Source: Batkoa obscura
Taxonomy: Eukaryota > Entomophthoromycota > Entomophthoromycetes > Entomophthorales > Batkoaceae
Length of the DNA: 64,000 nt
Assembly: GCA_030770535.1 (NCBI GenBank)
Contig: JASVEC010000024.1
Location: 682,001-746,000 of the forward strand
Direction of reading: 5' to 3'
The stretch's first letter is position 1. Each line of letters starts with the position of its first letter. Made by a program: the position numbers and the translations under genes. Under the pieces are notes generated by a model. The model had not been told where the DNA came from. It worked only from the letters and a program-made list of their open reading frames with translations, and did not search any database. Below are positions 45,818 to 56,902 of the stretch, piece after piece.

Positions 45818-46965
45818 CTCTTATTATTTAATTTGGATAATAAATTATTATAAATTATTACTTGATTTTCTTCATTAATATTTAATTGATAAATTAAATT
45901 GAGTTCCAAAGTAGGATCACTAAATATTAGAAATAAATCAATTTTTTTATAAAATATAAAGTATAAAATAATTTCAAACAAATAACTTACTTTGGATCAA
46001 TAAACATAACAATAGCATCGGTCCCATAAAGATATGGATTACAATATTTTTTTTGATTTTGACGTATATTGTTCATACTACTTTTTCTTTTACTAAATAG
46101 CTGATCATATTTCTTTAAGACTTCAAAAAATAACGGTAAATTGCAACTAAATTCACACCTAAAAATATCAATTACTATTGTCAATAAATGATATAATAAA
46201 TAATAAATAATAAATAATAAATAATAGAAAACTCCTCTTATTTACCTTTTTAAAAACCCATTAATTTCATTATTTAATCCACCATTAATTTGAATTTTTA
46301 AATTTTTAACTTTAGATTGCTTATCCATAATGATACTATCAAAACTTAAATGAAATCTTATATTTGTAAAATGACCTGATAACTCATAAGCTTCGCCTAA
46401 ATCAACATAATTTAGTAACCCATTGTATATACAATTACAAATAATATATATTATTTACCATCTTTATCTTTTAAAGGCAATTTATCAAATTCAGTAAACT
46501 TTAATTGAAATTGATGTTCCGAAATTTGTAACTATTAATAAAATCAATTAAATAATACAATACATAAATAATATAGTGAATTTACAATCGTTTTTAAATT
46601 CTGTATTCTTTTATTTTTATCCATTTCACTTGGTAATACCATAGGTAAATCTAATCCTGTTAAATAATGATTCGTTCCTAATAAATCACTATAAAGATAA
46701 AACAAATAAATAAACAGAATAATATAATAAAATTAATTTACTATTTAAACAATAATGACATTTAATACTTATTTATTTACTTAACTTACATTATTTGTTC
46801 GATATCTTGAATCGATATTTTATTTTGAATAACTACTCTATTCCATAATAGTAAATTAGTTAATACTTCTATTTCATTATGTTCTTGTTTTATTTTTTGT
46901 TGCAATTGTTGTTTTAGATTTAATAATTTTGATGTTATTTGTTCTATATTGTCTGTTTCTTCCAT
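45617..46965 (-). CDS. CENP-P/Ctf19-like inner kinetochore protein
   Basis: Seven exons, 46965-46790, 46688-46586, 46531-46459, 46396-46246, 46158-45991, 45919-45819 and 45750-45617, give 301 residues (human CENP-P has 288). Residues 1-45 form a coiled coil (KLLNLKQQLQQKIKQEHNEI). The order of landmarks then matches CENP-P: HYLTGLDL, an ELSGHFTNIRFHLSFDSI strand pair, KCEF-like...FFEVLKKYDQLF, LELNLIYQLNINEENQV, and FQTLCELKGVENAI near the end. This suggests a tandem RWD fold, as in the COMA/CENP-OP complex at centromeres. The match is by eye and moderate. Intron 6 carries an AAT triplet array (45764-45812). Confidence 0.6.
45764..45812. repeat. AAT microsatellite inside an intron
   Basis: About 16 uninterrupted AAT units within intron 6 of the CENP-P-like gene, next to the donor site. 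Confidence 0.95.
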
Positions 46966-47455
46966 CTTTGTTGAATTTGAGATGAGTATTGAGCTAATTT
47001 CAGTAAAAATAAGAATTAATAGAAATTTTAATTATTAAATTCCTATTAATTGATTTAGCCAATAGATTAAAATTAAACTTCATCCCTTATTTCTTTGTTG
47101 AATCCTTATTATAATATAGATTTTTAAGTATAAATTTTGTAATAAAAAACAATCTAATAAAGCACTAGTTTATATTCTAAAGTTCTATTATAAATTAACT
47201 AATATGAGCTAACTATTTTATTTTAATCATTCTGATTTAACTATTTCTAAAATTATAAACTATGTTTCATCAAGTTAAATTAAAGTTGAATAATTTAAAA
47301 ACTATTGAATAAGTATTGTTAAAATACTTATCGACTACATCATCAATTTTAATTAATAAGTATATATATAAATAGATCATTAAATCATTCGACTTTAATT
47401 GAAACACTTAAATTTAATAATTAAGTCATAAAATTTTTATTTTTTACTGTTTTAA
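46966..47455. other. intergenic spacer between two minus-strand genes
   Basis: About 490 nt that must hold the CENP-P-like promoter and the SPF27 3' flank. AT-rich, nothing recognised. Confidence 0.5.
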
Positions 47456-48545
47456 TTATTCTTTGTCTTCATCTTCATCTTCCTCATTCTTATTCTCTTT
47501 CTCTTCTTTAGGTGGTGGTGGTACATTTTTTAAATAATCAATTTCCAATTTTAAATTCTGTATAGCCAAATCCACTTGTAGTTTACTATTAACTAAATTA
47601 TTCCATTCCATTTCTAATTCCTTTAATTTATCTCCTATTTCGAGCTAAATGATAATAATAATATAAGAATAAATAAATTAATATACATTTAATAATAGTA
47701 ATAAAAAATAAAAATAAAAATAAAATGGTAGTATTAAAAATAGAAAATAAACTCTCTTACCTGTTCCAATTTTCGATTTTTATGAATATTTAATGTATTT
47801 TCTTTTACTGCTTCTAACTCTCTTTTAATTCCCTTTTCCATTTTATCTAATAAGTAATTATGATATTTCCAACCATTAATTGAATAAGTTTGCATGAGTT
47901 CTTGATTTAATAAACTATAAAATAGAATTCATTTAGTTAATTTTATTCTAATCTCATCTCATCTCATTTCATTTCTATAGCAACAATGATATAAAATAAA
48001 ACCCATTAACTTACCTCAATTCCATATGTTCTAATTGGGCTTTTGAATTATCTGCTGCCGATTTCCATTCGGACAAAATACTTTTCTCTAATCCCTTTTT
48101 CATTTCTTTAATCTTTGGTTCTTTTAATGTATATCGACTAGTTTCTAATCCTTTTAATTTCTGTCTTTTTTCTACTCGATTAATTTCTTTTTTTAACAAT
48201 TCATCATGCTAAAAACCAAAACAATATTTTATTTAATTATCTTTCAATGGACATTAAATTTACCTCAAATAGATTGATGTTAACTGGTAATTCGGTATGC
48301 TCTTTATAACTATTATTAGGGCGTGTCATCTCTTGTTCAATTAAATGATTCACTTGTAATTGAATTTCTATAAATAAATAAAATTAAATTATTGCAATTA
48401 CTAAAATTCCTTTTCTACCTTCGTCTTCATAATGTTTATCAATATCTAACAAAAATAAGTTGATTAATAAATCATCTAAGACTCGATTTTATTTTATTAT
48501 TAACTTACATGGAAGTGAATCTAAACTACTATCAATTTCAGCCAT
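47456..48545 (-). CDS. pre-mRNA splicing factor SPF27/BCAS2/Cwf7, Prp19-complex subunit
   Basis: Six exons, 48545-48509, 48445-48419, 48367-48264, 48208-48015, 47914-47761 and 47644-47456, give 234 residues (human BCAS2 has 225). Landmarks follow the family in order: DSLPYIDKHYED at the N-terminus, LIEQEMTRPNNSY, RYTLKEP, then EWKSAADNSKAQLEHMELR with the near-invariant AQLEH, SINGWKYHNYLL, and a long coiled coil with LKELEMEWNNLV. The last residues are acidic. The protein belongs to the NineTeen complex that activates the spliceosome in the nucleus. The first splice is confirmed because it creates LPYID. Confidence 0.88.
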
Positions 48546-49063
48546 TTCCTATGAATTTTTTATTTATTAAGCTGAAACTTATCGAACTTGGTGCTGAGAA
48601 ATAAAATTTTATTTTTGAGTTGATTTAGTTTACCTTGAAATAAATCGAAGCATTTGAATTATAGCCTATAATCATCAAGTTGAAATTCTCATTTTTATAA
48701 AAAACAATTTTTAATTTTTAAACTTAAAAAGTGGAATATCTGAACTTTTAGTAAAAATAGCTTTTATAATTTTTTTATTCGTTTTTATATATTAATATGG
48801 GGACTTGAATTAACTAAGAATATCTAATGTGTTATATATAAAATAATCAAACTTTTTAGCTATATCAATGTAATCTTACACAGTTACTAAATAATCCTAA
48901 TTTGAAGCCTATAAAATTATTTTTGAAGCTCTCTATTTGAGCTTATACAAACAAAAAGGTTTCAAAACAATTTGATAAAACTGTTGCTTTACTTAGTAAA
49001 GCGCAAAAAATACTCTTAAATAAAGTAGCAATCGTGTTAAATTACTTTAAAATCTCTATTTAT

Positions 49064-49166
49064 ATATGGGGGTGTATTTTTTTGTTTAAGAATTTATTAC
49101 ATCTTTCCACTCAAGTAGCGCTTAAAAAATGGAAAAATAATGAAACTAAAAAAAACAGTCCCATAT
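49064..49166 (+). repeat. MITE copy 22 (deletion subfamily)
   Basis: Ends ATATGGGGGTG and AGTCCCATAT. The usual TTTTACTAACAATTTTTCC is shortened to TTTATTACATCTTTCC, a change shared with the copy at 53304. Confidence 0.9.
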
Positions 49167-49375
49167 CTTTAGTTTATATTTCTCACTTTAGAACTATTTA
49201 TATTAGGAATAAGTGATGTTGTCTGAAAGAGTAATTTTGATTATATATATTATCAAAAACTAGTAAGTTTTATGACCAAATTGTTTTTTAGGAATAATGA
49301 TATAGTTAAAAGATCTATTTTTGTAGCTTGAATATAAAAATTGTGTTAAAATAAGATGAATATTATTTTAAAATT

Positions 49376-49452
49376 TTGTCTTTTTGAAAATTTGCTCTTT
49401 TTTCTGCTCAATAATACTTAAAAATAGAAAAAAAATGAAACCAAAAATACTT
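49376..49452 (+). repeat. MITE copy 23 (very degenerate)
   Basis: Only the inner half can be followed (TTTTTCTGCTCAATAATACT then AAATGAAACCAAAAA). Confidence 0.45.
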
Positions 49453-49770
49453 TTAAATTTCATAGTAAAATATTAAAACATTTGATAGAAACTTGAGGTT
49501 AGAGTCTTTTGTTAAAGCTAAATGATTATCTACCTATTCAAAATTTTGATGATCTTTCAGTTTTTTTCTAGCATTTTTAACTTTAATAAACTAAACCTTT
49601 GCATAAGTGTAAATAGAGAAAAAAATCACCATATAAGGAAATTAAATTTTATTAAAAACTAAAGCTCACTGACCCAATCAAAGCCATAAAAAAACACATC
49701 AACATCCTACTTCTTATCCAATACACCTAAAAAATAAAAAGGTACAATATAACACTACTTCATTTACCTA

Positions 49771-51225
49771 TTAAGTCAAAAAACTGAACGGTGTTATCAC
49801 TATAGAGGTTAAATCAAAGTGAAACAGGGGCCTATTAACCCTGCCATAAATCAGTGAAAGTAATGGAATACCTACTGATAGTCCTAGCCAGAATAGAGCG
49901 TTTCCAAGCCAAGGTCTAGCCATAACAATTTTTGAACTCATAAGGTAAATGATAGGTAATTGGGCCATTTGAAAAAGAAAGAAAACGATAGTGAGCTGAG
50001 AAAAAGTAGTTGCCATAGCGATCTCATGCAATACAGCTGATATTAAAAAGGTCAAAAACACGCTCATTTTTTTTGAAACCCCAGCTTTAACAAAAGGAAC
50101 ATAAACGTGGTATTTAAGAAAACGGTGGACTGGTTTGTTCCATTTATTGGAGTATTCTAAGAAACTAGTGCTATTCCACCAATCATCATAAAAATTACGA
50201 TCCGCATAACGCGTGATTTCAGCAAACCCATTGCATACACACTCAAATACAATGTAAAATACCAATATATGTATTATAATGAATGGGATCGTTAATCGAA
50301 TCCATAATTCAAATAAAGAATCTTGGTTTGCTGAGTCATACAAGGGAATTAAATAATGCTCTACACTTATGTAGACTAAACCTACGGTACCAAAAGAGGC
50401 TAATATCTTTTCAGCTACATACCAATATCTGATCCTAATAAAAATGGTTAATTTTTGTATTTTAATTTAAAAATCATGATCTTACTTTTCAATTCTGGGG
50501 TATTCAAGCTGATAAATGAAACAAGGAATCAAATAATAATCAACTAAATTAGAGATTGTAATATTTTGTGGATACGTTGAATTTCCAGAGTTGAACGATA
50601 GCTTTTCTTGAAAATTTTTCATCACTTCTAAATCCATTTTACCATCATCACTCTTTTTCTTAATTTTCATATATTCTTGATACGATTTATAAAGATCCCT
50701 ATTAACTTCATTATAGCTATGCATTTTCATAAGCATCACCATGCTATGTAAGATGAATACTGCTTTTTGTACAAAGTACCATTCTCTATTAAATCATATT
50801 AAATTTTCATTTGGAGATTTAAAAATTTAGAAATACCTAGTAAAACACCAAATCGCACACCCCAAAACAAAGGCTACTTCACTTACTATCTGTATCCCTA
50901 AAGCCCATTTCCTATTCTTAAAACAATTCCTTGAGACCAAAAACTGTAATAAAAAACAACTTGTTGAGCATAATAACATGATTCCGTCTGACAAAATTAA
51001 ATTGATCATATCTTCCGATAACATATTTAATGTCACCATTCCAATTGCTGTTCCAGTATCCTTCCAATATAAAATAGATGTTTGTAATAAATAATAAGCC
51101 ATGATGATCCAAAACAAAGTAAAGAAACCACGTAAGGGGCTTTTCAGATCAAACATTGATTCTCGTTCTAAATAGGAGCTTATAAATCGCTGCTCTTCTT
51201 TTACCACTTCCTTTAGTTTCTCCAT
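49771..51225 (-). CDS. sterol O-acyltransferase-like MBOAT enzyme (ARE/ACAT family)
   Basis: Exons 51225-50837, 50785-50486 and 50434-49771 give 450 residues. Hydrophobic segments recur throughout, as in polytopic MBOAT enzymes of the endoplasmic reticulum. Family marks: REWYFVQKAVFILHSMVMLM followed by KMHSY, the FYDDWWN motif, which is diagnostic of ACAT/DGAT1 enzymes, and the catalytic His in SAVLHEIAM. The family esterifies sterols, or diacylglycerol, with fatty acyl-CoA for lipid droplets. The sterol type is favoured by the KMHSY context and overall layout, but DGAT1 is not excluded. The C-terminus is about 25 residues longer than in yeast Are proteins. Confidence 0.87.
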
Positions 51226-52068
51226 AGTTTTTAATGAAATCAGGAATTTAAAAAACTAAAAGATTGGAATCTTTAGGTTTGTTAATTTATAAGGGGCCAA
51301 TAAACTTATAGGGGTTTGTAATCTAACTAAGAACTTTGGCATATTGAAAAAAGATTAAGTTTGATTGGCTTATTTTTTGGATTTGGATTTTTGTGTTACT
51401 TGTTAGAAACTTAATTTAAGGTTAATTGTAAAGTGTTCCGAGTATAATATATTCAATATAACAGTAATATGTTCTTGGGGCTTCTTTAAATTAATTGTGT
51501 TTGTACACTGGGTTTATCATTGTCTTTTTTATTTAATTCTTTTTTTTAGTTGTTTATTATTACTTAAACTAACCCAGCAGCTAAGCATCCAAGCATTTTT
51601 TCATTAACATTAATGCAAGGGATAACAATCTCATTTTTATGTCAAACAGATCTGAAAATTTAAACAGTAATGAAATTATTGATGATTATGTACTCCATTA
51701 TGAATTTATAGATTGAATTAAAAATTAAAAATTAGTTTGGTCTACTTTATAGTAAATACTCTTATGAAAATGGAACAGTAATTAATCAAGTATTAAATAG
51801 TGTTTTTATTGAGTCAAATTTTAAAAGAAACTAAAATAAATACATCAAATAAATCCAATAAGAAATTAAATTAAGATGAAAGAAGCAATTAAAGTATGAA
51901 AACTTAGTAGTTATATATGGGGCTATTTTTTTTGGTTTCATAACTTTTTCCATTTTTTAAGTACTATTGAGCGGAAAAATTGTTAGTAAAATTATTAAGC
52001 AAAAAAATACATCCCCATATGGTAGTTTTTTTTGCTCTTTTTATAGTAAGAGGAAATTTCTTTCTCAT
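51226..52068. other. intergenic region with one MITE
   Basis: Upstream region of the acyltransferase gene; a MITE at 51915-52020, otherwise AT-rich. Confidence 0.5.
51915..52020 (-). repeat. MITE copy 24
   Basis: Ends ATATGGGG and ATCCCCATAT; core AAGTACTATTGAGCGG. Confidence 0.9.
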
Positions 52069-52206
52069 CTATAAATTTTTGACAGGCTGCTTTAATATGG
52101 GAATATAATATAATCGTTTTCCAGAGGATGATATGCTAAGTTCATAACGAAGCATAGTATCAGTTAAATGTAAAAGTGTGTAACCATCAATATCATATTC
52201 TTTAAA
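52069..52206 (-). pseudogene. fragment of a SAM domain
   Basis: The minus strand reads FKEYDIDGYTLLHLTDTMLR and continues with an EL-SI-SS-GKR pattern to a stop. This is the second half of a sterile alpha motif domain (DIDG, LLxLT, L...I...GKR). No start codon or upstream exon was found. It is probably a relic of a larger gene, or the last exon of one whose other exons are unrecognisable. Confidence 0.4.
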
Positions 52207-52441
52207 TGTTTAGTATATTGAATATATTAATACACAATCTTAATTTATTATTGAATAAATACAAGATTTTATTATAGTTTACTTCAAATTATAATAATAT
52301 TTGTTTTATCCAGCCAAGAACTTTCCCTTTAGTATTCTATCTACTAACATTTGAGTTTGACATTTTGAAATATCTAATCTTGAATTTTATAGTACCACCA
52401 CTATATTTATATATTCCTAAGATTCAATGTTATACTGAAAG

Positions 52442-52537
52442 ATATGGGGGTGTTTTTTGATCTCATCACGTTTTCCATTTAAGTATTATTTGATTAGGAA
52501 AGTTATTAAAATCCTTAAAAAAATACATCCTTATATA
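52442..52537 (-). repeat. MITE copy 25
   Basis: Ends ATATGGGGGTG and ATCCTTATAT; shortened core AAGTATTATTTGATTAGG. Confidence 0.8.
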
Positions 52538-53303
52538 TGGCGTTGCTTGAATTAGTTTTATTATTTTCTAATTTTTAAAAAAAATTGTACTAAAAACTTT
52601 GCTTAAAATTTTTTATTAGAACAAAAGTATCTGGACATAGTTCTAAATCATTCTATTATAGTTTATACTGTAAGTTAGTTGAATTTCTATTAGATCTCAA
52701 ATACATGTTCTTATAAGACTTTATTGAGAAATGTTTATTATTGACCGCTTTAGAACCAATATTGCAGATTTGTTATCAAATAAATGAACTATTTTAATGT
52801 TGTAATTACATTATTAATATATTGCCAAGTTAATAAATAGCTGCATGGGAGGGAGTGGTTAGCCCCGAAACTATAATTAACTATCCCTATGTAGCACAAG
52901 TAATATAATAATAGTATTTACATGTTATTACAATTACTTGTTCTTTAACTATTTATTAACTTAGCTATTAATAACTTAAGTAATATTAACATTTAAAATT
53001 CTCTATTATTTTGGTAAGATAAGCTGAGATTGATCTTTTAATTTTTCTATTTTCTATAGACTCTATAACTTCAATTGGAACTATATCGCTTTTTTTTAAT
53101 GTATCAGATACTGGACAAGAATACAGTTTATTATTATATTTAATAAAATATAGATACTTCTTAATGTTTTGCATCTCTATTATTCTTTTTGTATTTTTAT
53201 TTCTTTCATACTTTTCGAAAGTTATATCTGTTTTCCAATTATTAACAGTCGAGTTATTAATTTTATTATCTTCACAAATAAAAATCTCAAATCTTGAAAT
53301 TAA

Positions 53304-53402
53304 TTGAGGATGTACTTTTTTGTTTAAGAATTTATTACATCTTTCCACTCAAGTAGCGCTTAAAAAATGGAAAAATAATGAAACCAAAAAAAACATCCCC
53401 AT
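53304..53402 (+). repeat. MITE copy 26, inserted in the transposase frame
   Basis: Ends TTGAGGATG and ATCCCCATTG. It shares the deletion of copy 22 and is nearly identical to it across the core. It splits the transposase coding region. Confidence 0.9.
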
Positions 53403-54403
53403 TGATTGATATCTTCCATTTTTCTTAATGCTTCAAAAGTACTTTTCCGTTTTGAAAGATTTCCAAAATGTCCATCAACTATACTTTTTCCATGATGCTC
53501 AACAAAAAAATTAAGATCAACATTTAAACTACTATTTACTTTATGAATTTCTTTAGATATATAATGTAGGACCTCTTGGGATCTAAAATAATTTCCTGTA
53601 TCTGCCCATATATTAATTTTTGTAAACTTTTTAAGTAAAAGCTCTGTAGAGATTAAATCGATTAAACAATCTCCTTCATATGCTGAATCATGGTTTAATA
53701 TTTCAGATAAATAATCAAAGTAAACTTTGCCTATTGTTTTATCGTCTCTTAAATATAAAACACCAAAGCCTAATACTGATATAGCTTGTTTATTATAATG
53801 GTTTAAATTTGTTGAATTCGATATTGTTTCTATTTCCGTATTTTGTTTAAAATCTAAAATTATTATACTACTTTTATTGTTTAATTTTTTGATGGTCTCA
53901 TCAAATGTGTTTTTTTGAGTATCAACACAGAATTTATGTAATTTGTACAATTCTTCTTCTTTATTGAAAATTTCTTCTATCTTTACTTTGTTTTTTATTG
54001 CTGTATTTATTTCATTTTTAGATAACTTTTTTCTAATTGTACACTGAGCATATATATTACGTAAATCTGGTTTTCTTGCTGCATTTTTAAATTACTTGGT
54101 ATGTATTTAAAAAATGTTGACCTAGCTACTACTTTATCTTTTGTGGGATCTGGTACTCAGTGATTGGAGCCAAAAACAGCTATTGCTTGGTTGACTACAA
54201 TATAAGTCTAAAGATCTCAGTTTATGTGAGTAAGATAGACTTAGATCATGAAGAATAGCACGTAATAGGCTACAAACTATGTAAGTCAAATAGAATAGAC
54301 AATACTATGTAAAATCTATGCAAAATACTATTAAAAAAACTTAGTAGCTTTATTAAATGTTCAAGATATCAGGGATTAATTCAGTTAAAAAGCCTCGAAC
54401 TAC

Positions 54404-54510
54404 TATACGAGGATGTATTTTTATATTTAAGAATTTTACTAGTAATTTTTCCACTCAAATAGCGCTTAAAAAATGGAAAAGTAATGAAATCAAAATAAAA
54501 CATTCTCATA
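54404..54510 (+). repeat. MITE copy 27
   Basis: Left end ATACGAGGATG, right end ATTCTCATA; core CAAATAGCGCTTAAAAAATGG. Lies within the broken transposon. Confidence 0.85.
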
Positions 54511-55010
54511 CTCTGAAAACTCTTTTATACTCTGAAAAGTATAAATATCAAAATGAGAAGATGATGTTCTTTGGGATGGAGCTAGAAATTCTCATAGTAA
54601 ATCAAACCAAGAACGTGGGATTGATTTCCTCTGAACTCGAGAACACAATAGCTTAGGCGATTATTATGGTATAATTAACCATGGGACTGACAAAGCGATA
54701 TTTTACATAATTGAATCATTTAGTAAATATTGTACAATAGTTTCAATTTGCTCATCTTTAATATTTTTTTTTGTGTTTTTAATAATAGGTTGTAATGTTG
54801 ATATTTTATTACTATTATTACTTATTTGAATAATCATATTGATTTCTGTTTATATTAAACCCAAAACTTTTACATTCATCAAAAGGATATACTGAAGCCA
54901 TAGTTGATAATAACACTACTTATTGGTTTTTATTTCCTGTTTCCCTTAAAGCACTAATTTTATACATTACTTGATTGAGTTTATTATTATTGATAGTAAA
55001 CTTTGATAAT

Positions 55011-55117
55011 ATATGGGGATGTATTTTTGTATTTAAGAATTTTACTAACAATTTTTCCGTTCAGATAATGCTTAAAAGATGGAAAAAGTAATGAAGCCAA
55101 AAAAGACATCCTCATAT
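55011..55117 (+). repeat. MITE copy 28
   Basis: Ends ATATGGGGATG and ATCCTCATAT. Inserted in the 5' part of the broken transposon gene. Confidence 0.9.
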
Positions 55118-55283
55118 CTTTTCTTTGTTTCGTTTTATTATAAAATTCCACAAACCCTGGGTTGTTATAAGTAGCTCTTAAAATTGATGTAAATAAATTA
55201 CAATGTTTATATTGTATACTCCTCCCTATTGTATTGAAATTTTCAAAAATCCCATTTCGAAGTTTAGTTATGAAAGTTTGCAT

Positions 55284-56320
55284 TTTATTTTTATTTCAAC
55301 AAAAAATAAAGCCAAATAACTGTATTTATATAATTATATAGTTATATATTATATATTTGCTAAGCACTTAACAGAAATAACATAAAATATGTAGTTAGAA
55401 AAATTAACTATTTAAGGAAACAATCAAAATAAGTTTTAAAGAAATTTAATTTTAGGCTTTTTAGATTTAACCGTCACATCAAAGACACAAATTAAAAAAT
55501 TAAAAAATTGGATTAATTTCTAAGTAAATTCTGAAACTAATTTGGACAACCCTATTTGTTATCTTTTATATAAAAAAATTAAAACGCAGCTTTGGTTCAA
55601 TCTAAATATTCAAACTTAACTTCAAATGATAATAAGTTACAGGAAATTTATTTATTTTTAGTACTATCCATTAGTAAACGCAATAATTTCAATTGCTTCA
55701 AAAATTTGTATAAAATTCATCTCTAAGCATATTGATGCCTAACCATGTGAACATGTACCCATTTATACCATTCTCTAATGACTAAGGTACTTAATTACAT
55801 GTGTAGTATTACTTTGCCTTTAAATGAGCTTAAAAAACTGACCATGATCTAACTCAAGGTTTACTAACAGTGGTTTATACAGTTATAAACTTCATCTATC
55901 ATTCATTTATTACACTGCATTTATCATTTTAGAAATTATCATTTATTATATAAAGTTTAAATGTTTAGCTAAATTTTGACATTTATATACATTTGATTAT
56001 TGATAATAATAATTAGCAAATATCACCAAAAAATAGTTTTGAAATAAATATAAAACACACCAAACATATTATAATAAGGCATAATTTATAAGTGAAATTA
56101 AGTTTTGTTTTATTAATATAGAAGTATCAGCAATGCTGTTTGATTCAAAATAAACCAAATATAGTTTGCTTTTATATAATTTAGACTTACAAAATACTTT
56201 AAAGAAAATGAATATATAATAATAGTAGTTAAAACGGACCCCAAGAAATCGACTGTTATCAAGTTGATAAAAATCCATTTTGTGGCTCAGATGAATTTAT
56301 TTAAAAGGGCCGACAAACTA
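55284..56320. other. intergenic, nothing recognised
   Basis: AT-rich DNA between the broken transposon and the fifth cysteine-rich gene. Confidence 0.5.
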
Positions 56321-56902
56321 TCATAGTAAAGAAACAAAGGCATATGAAAAAGCAAATGAACTAATTGTCATCCATAACGACCTGCTAACAGCTAAATCTG
56401 AATGACTATTAGGCTGGTTTTTATAAGCTCCAGGTGAGGGCATAGATTGATAGACGGACACCATATTATAGTAAGGATTAGGATCTGTAGCGGTCACAAA
56501 CTCTTTTACATTATAATAAACAGCCTTTGTCGGAGAACTATTAGGGTCTACTACTTGAGTAGGACCCCCTTGTACTAATTTATTACCACTTTTTTTACTA
56601 TCATGAAAACTACTGCTTCCTTTTTTAATATAATTCGAACAAGTGGATTGAAATTTGTAGACTAAATTGCTTTTTTGCTCCATTGCTTCTTCATCTCGCT
56701 TACATGGTTCATAACATGAAATCTTTTTAGACATCAAGTCACAGCTACACTTTTGATCATTCGAGCACTGCTCTATTTGTGAATTAAGATTAGATAAGCA
56801 AGTAGTTAAGGTCTGCTCATTATCACCACATAAAGCTAGCACATTGAAATTGAATAGGAGGAATAAGAGGTAAGGAAACATGATTAAGCAAAAATAAAAC
56901 AA
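56321..56902 (-). CDS. cysteine-rich secreted protein, probably GPI-anchored (fourth type)
   Basis: 193 residues, single exon. The signal peptide covers about 22 residues and ends near VLA. The eight Cys appear as LCG, TTC, QC, KCSC, SC, PC and STC, so the CxC step is kept (CSC). Charged residues (Lys/Glu/Asp) are much more frequent than in the other family members. A VQGGPTQVVDPNSSPTKAVY segment follows, and a weak hydrophobic tail ends FVSLL. It lies 27 kb from the other copies, so the family is not confined to one tandem cluster. Role unknown; a surface location is inferred. Confidence 0.75.
   Translation of the reverse strand: MFYFCLIMFPYLLFLLFNFNVLALCGDNEQTLTTCLSNLNSQIEQCSNDQKCSCDLMSKKISCYEPCKRDEEAMEQKSNLVYKFQSTCSNYIKKGSSSFHDSKKSGNKLVQGGPTQVVDPNSSPTKAVYYNVKEFVTATDPNPYYNMVSVYQSMPSPGAYKNQPNSHSDLAVSRSLWMTISSFAFSYAFVSLL

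Larger units (their letters stand above)
48546..49770. other. intergenic region with two MITEs
   Basis: One good and one very degenerate MITE copy, otherwise AT-rich sequence without features. Confidence 0.5.
52982..55283 (-). mobile_element. broken DNA transposon with RNase H-like transposase
   Basis: Read from 55283 downwards: an N-terminal frame starting MQTFITKL, later patches such as SFGFNINRNQYDYSN and RSTFFKYIPSNL, and a longer frame at 53950-53405. The long frame holds IIILDFKQN, WADTGNYFRSQEVLHYI and FFVEHHGKSIVDGHFG. This spacing of Asp residues and the HGKS-x-x-D-x-x-F motif suggest an RNase H-fold DDE-type transposase of a family I cannot name. The C-terminal part continues after a MITE insertion to a stop at 52994-52996. 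Several stops and at least one frameshift break it. Three MITEs (55011, 54404, 53304) are inserted in it. No terminal inverted repeats were found by eye. Confidence 0.55.

Noticed and set aside
56069-56278. 69-codon minus-strand frame
   Set aside because: Tyr/Phe/Ile-rich translation of AT-rich DNA, no domain, no splice context.
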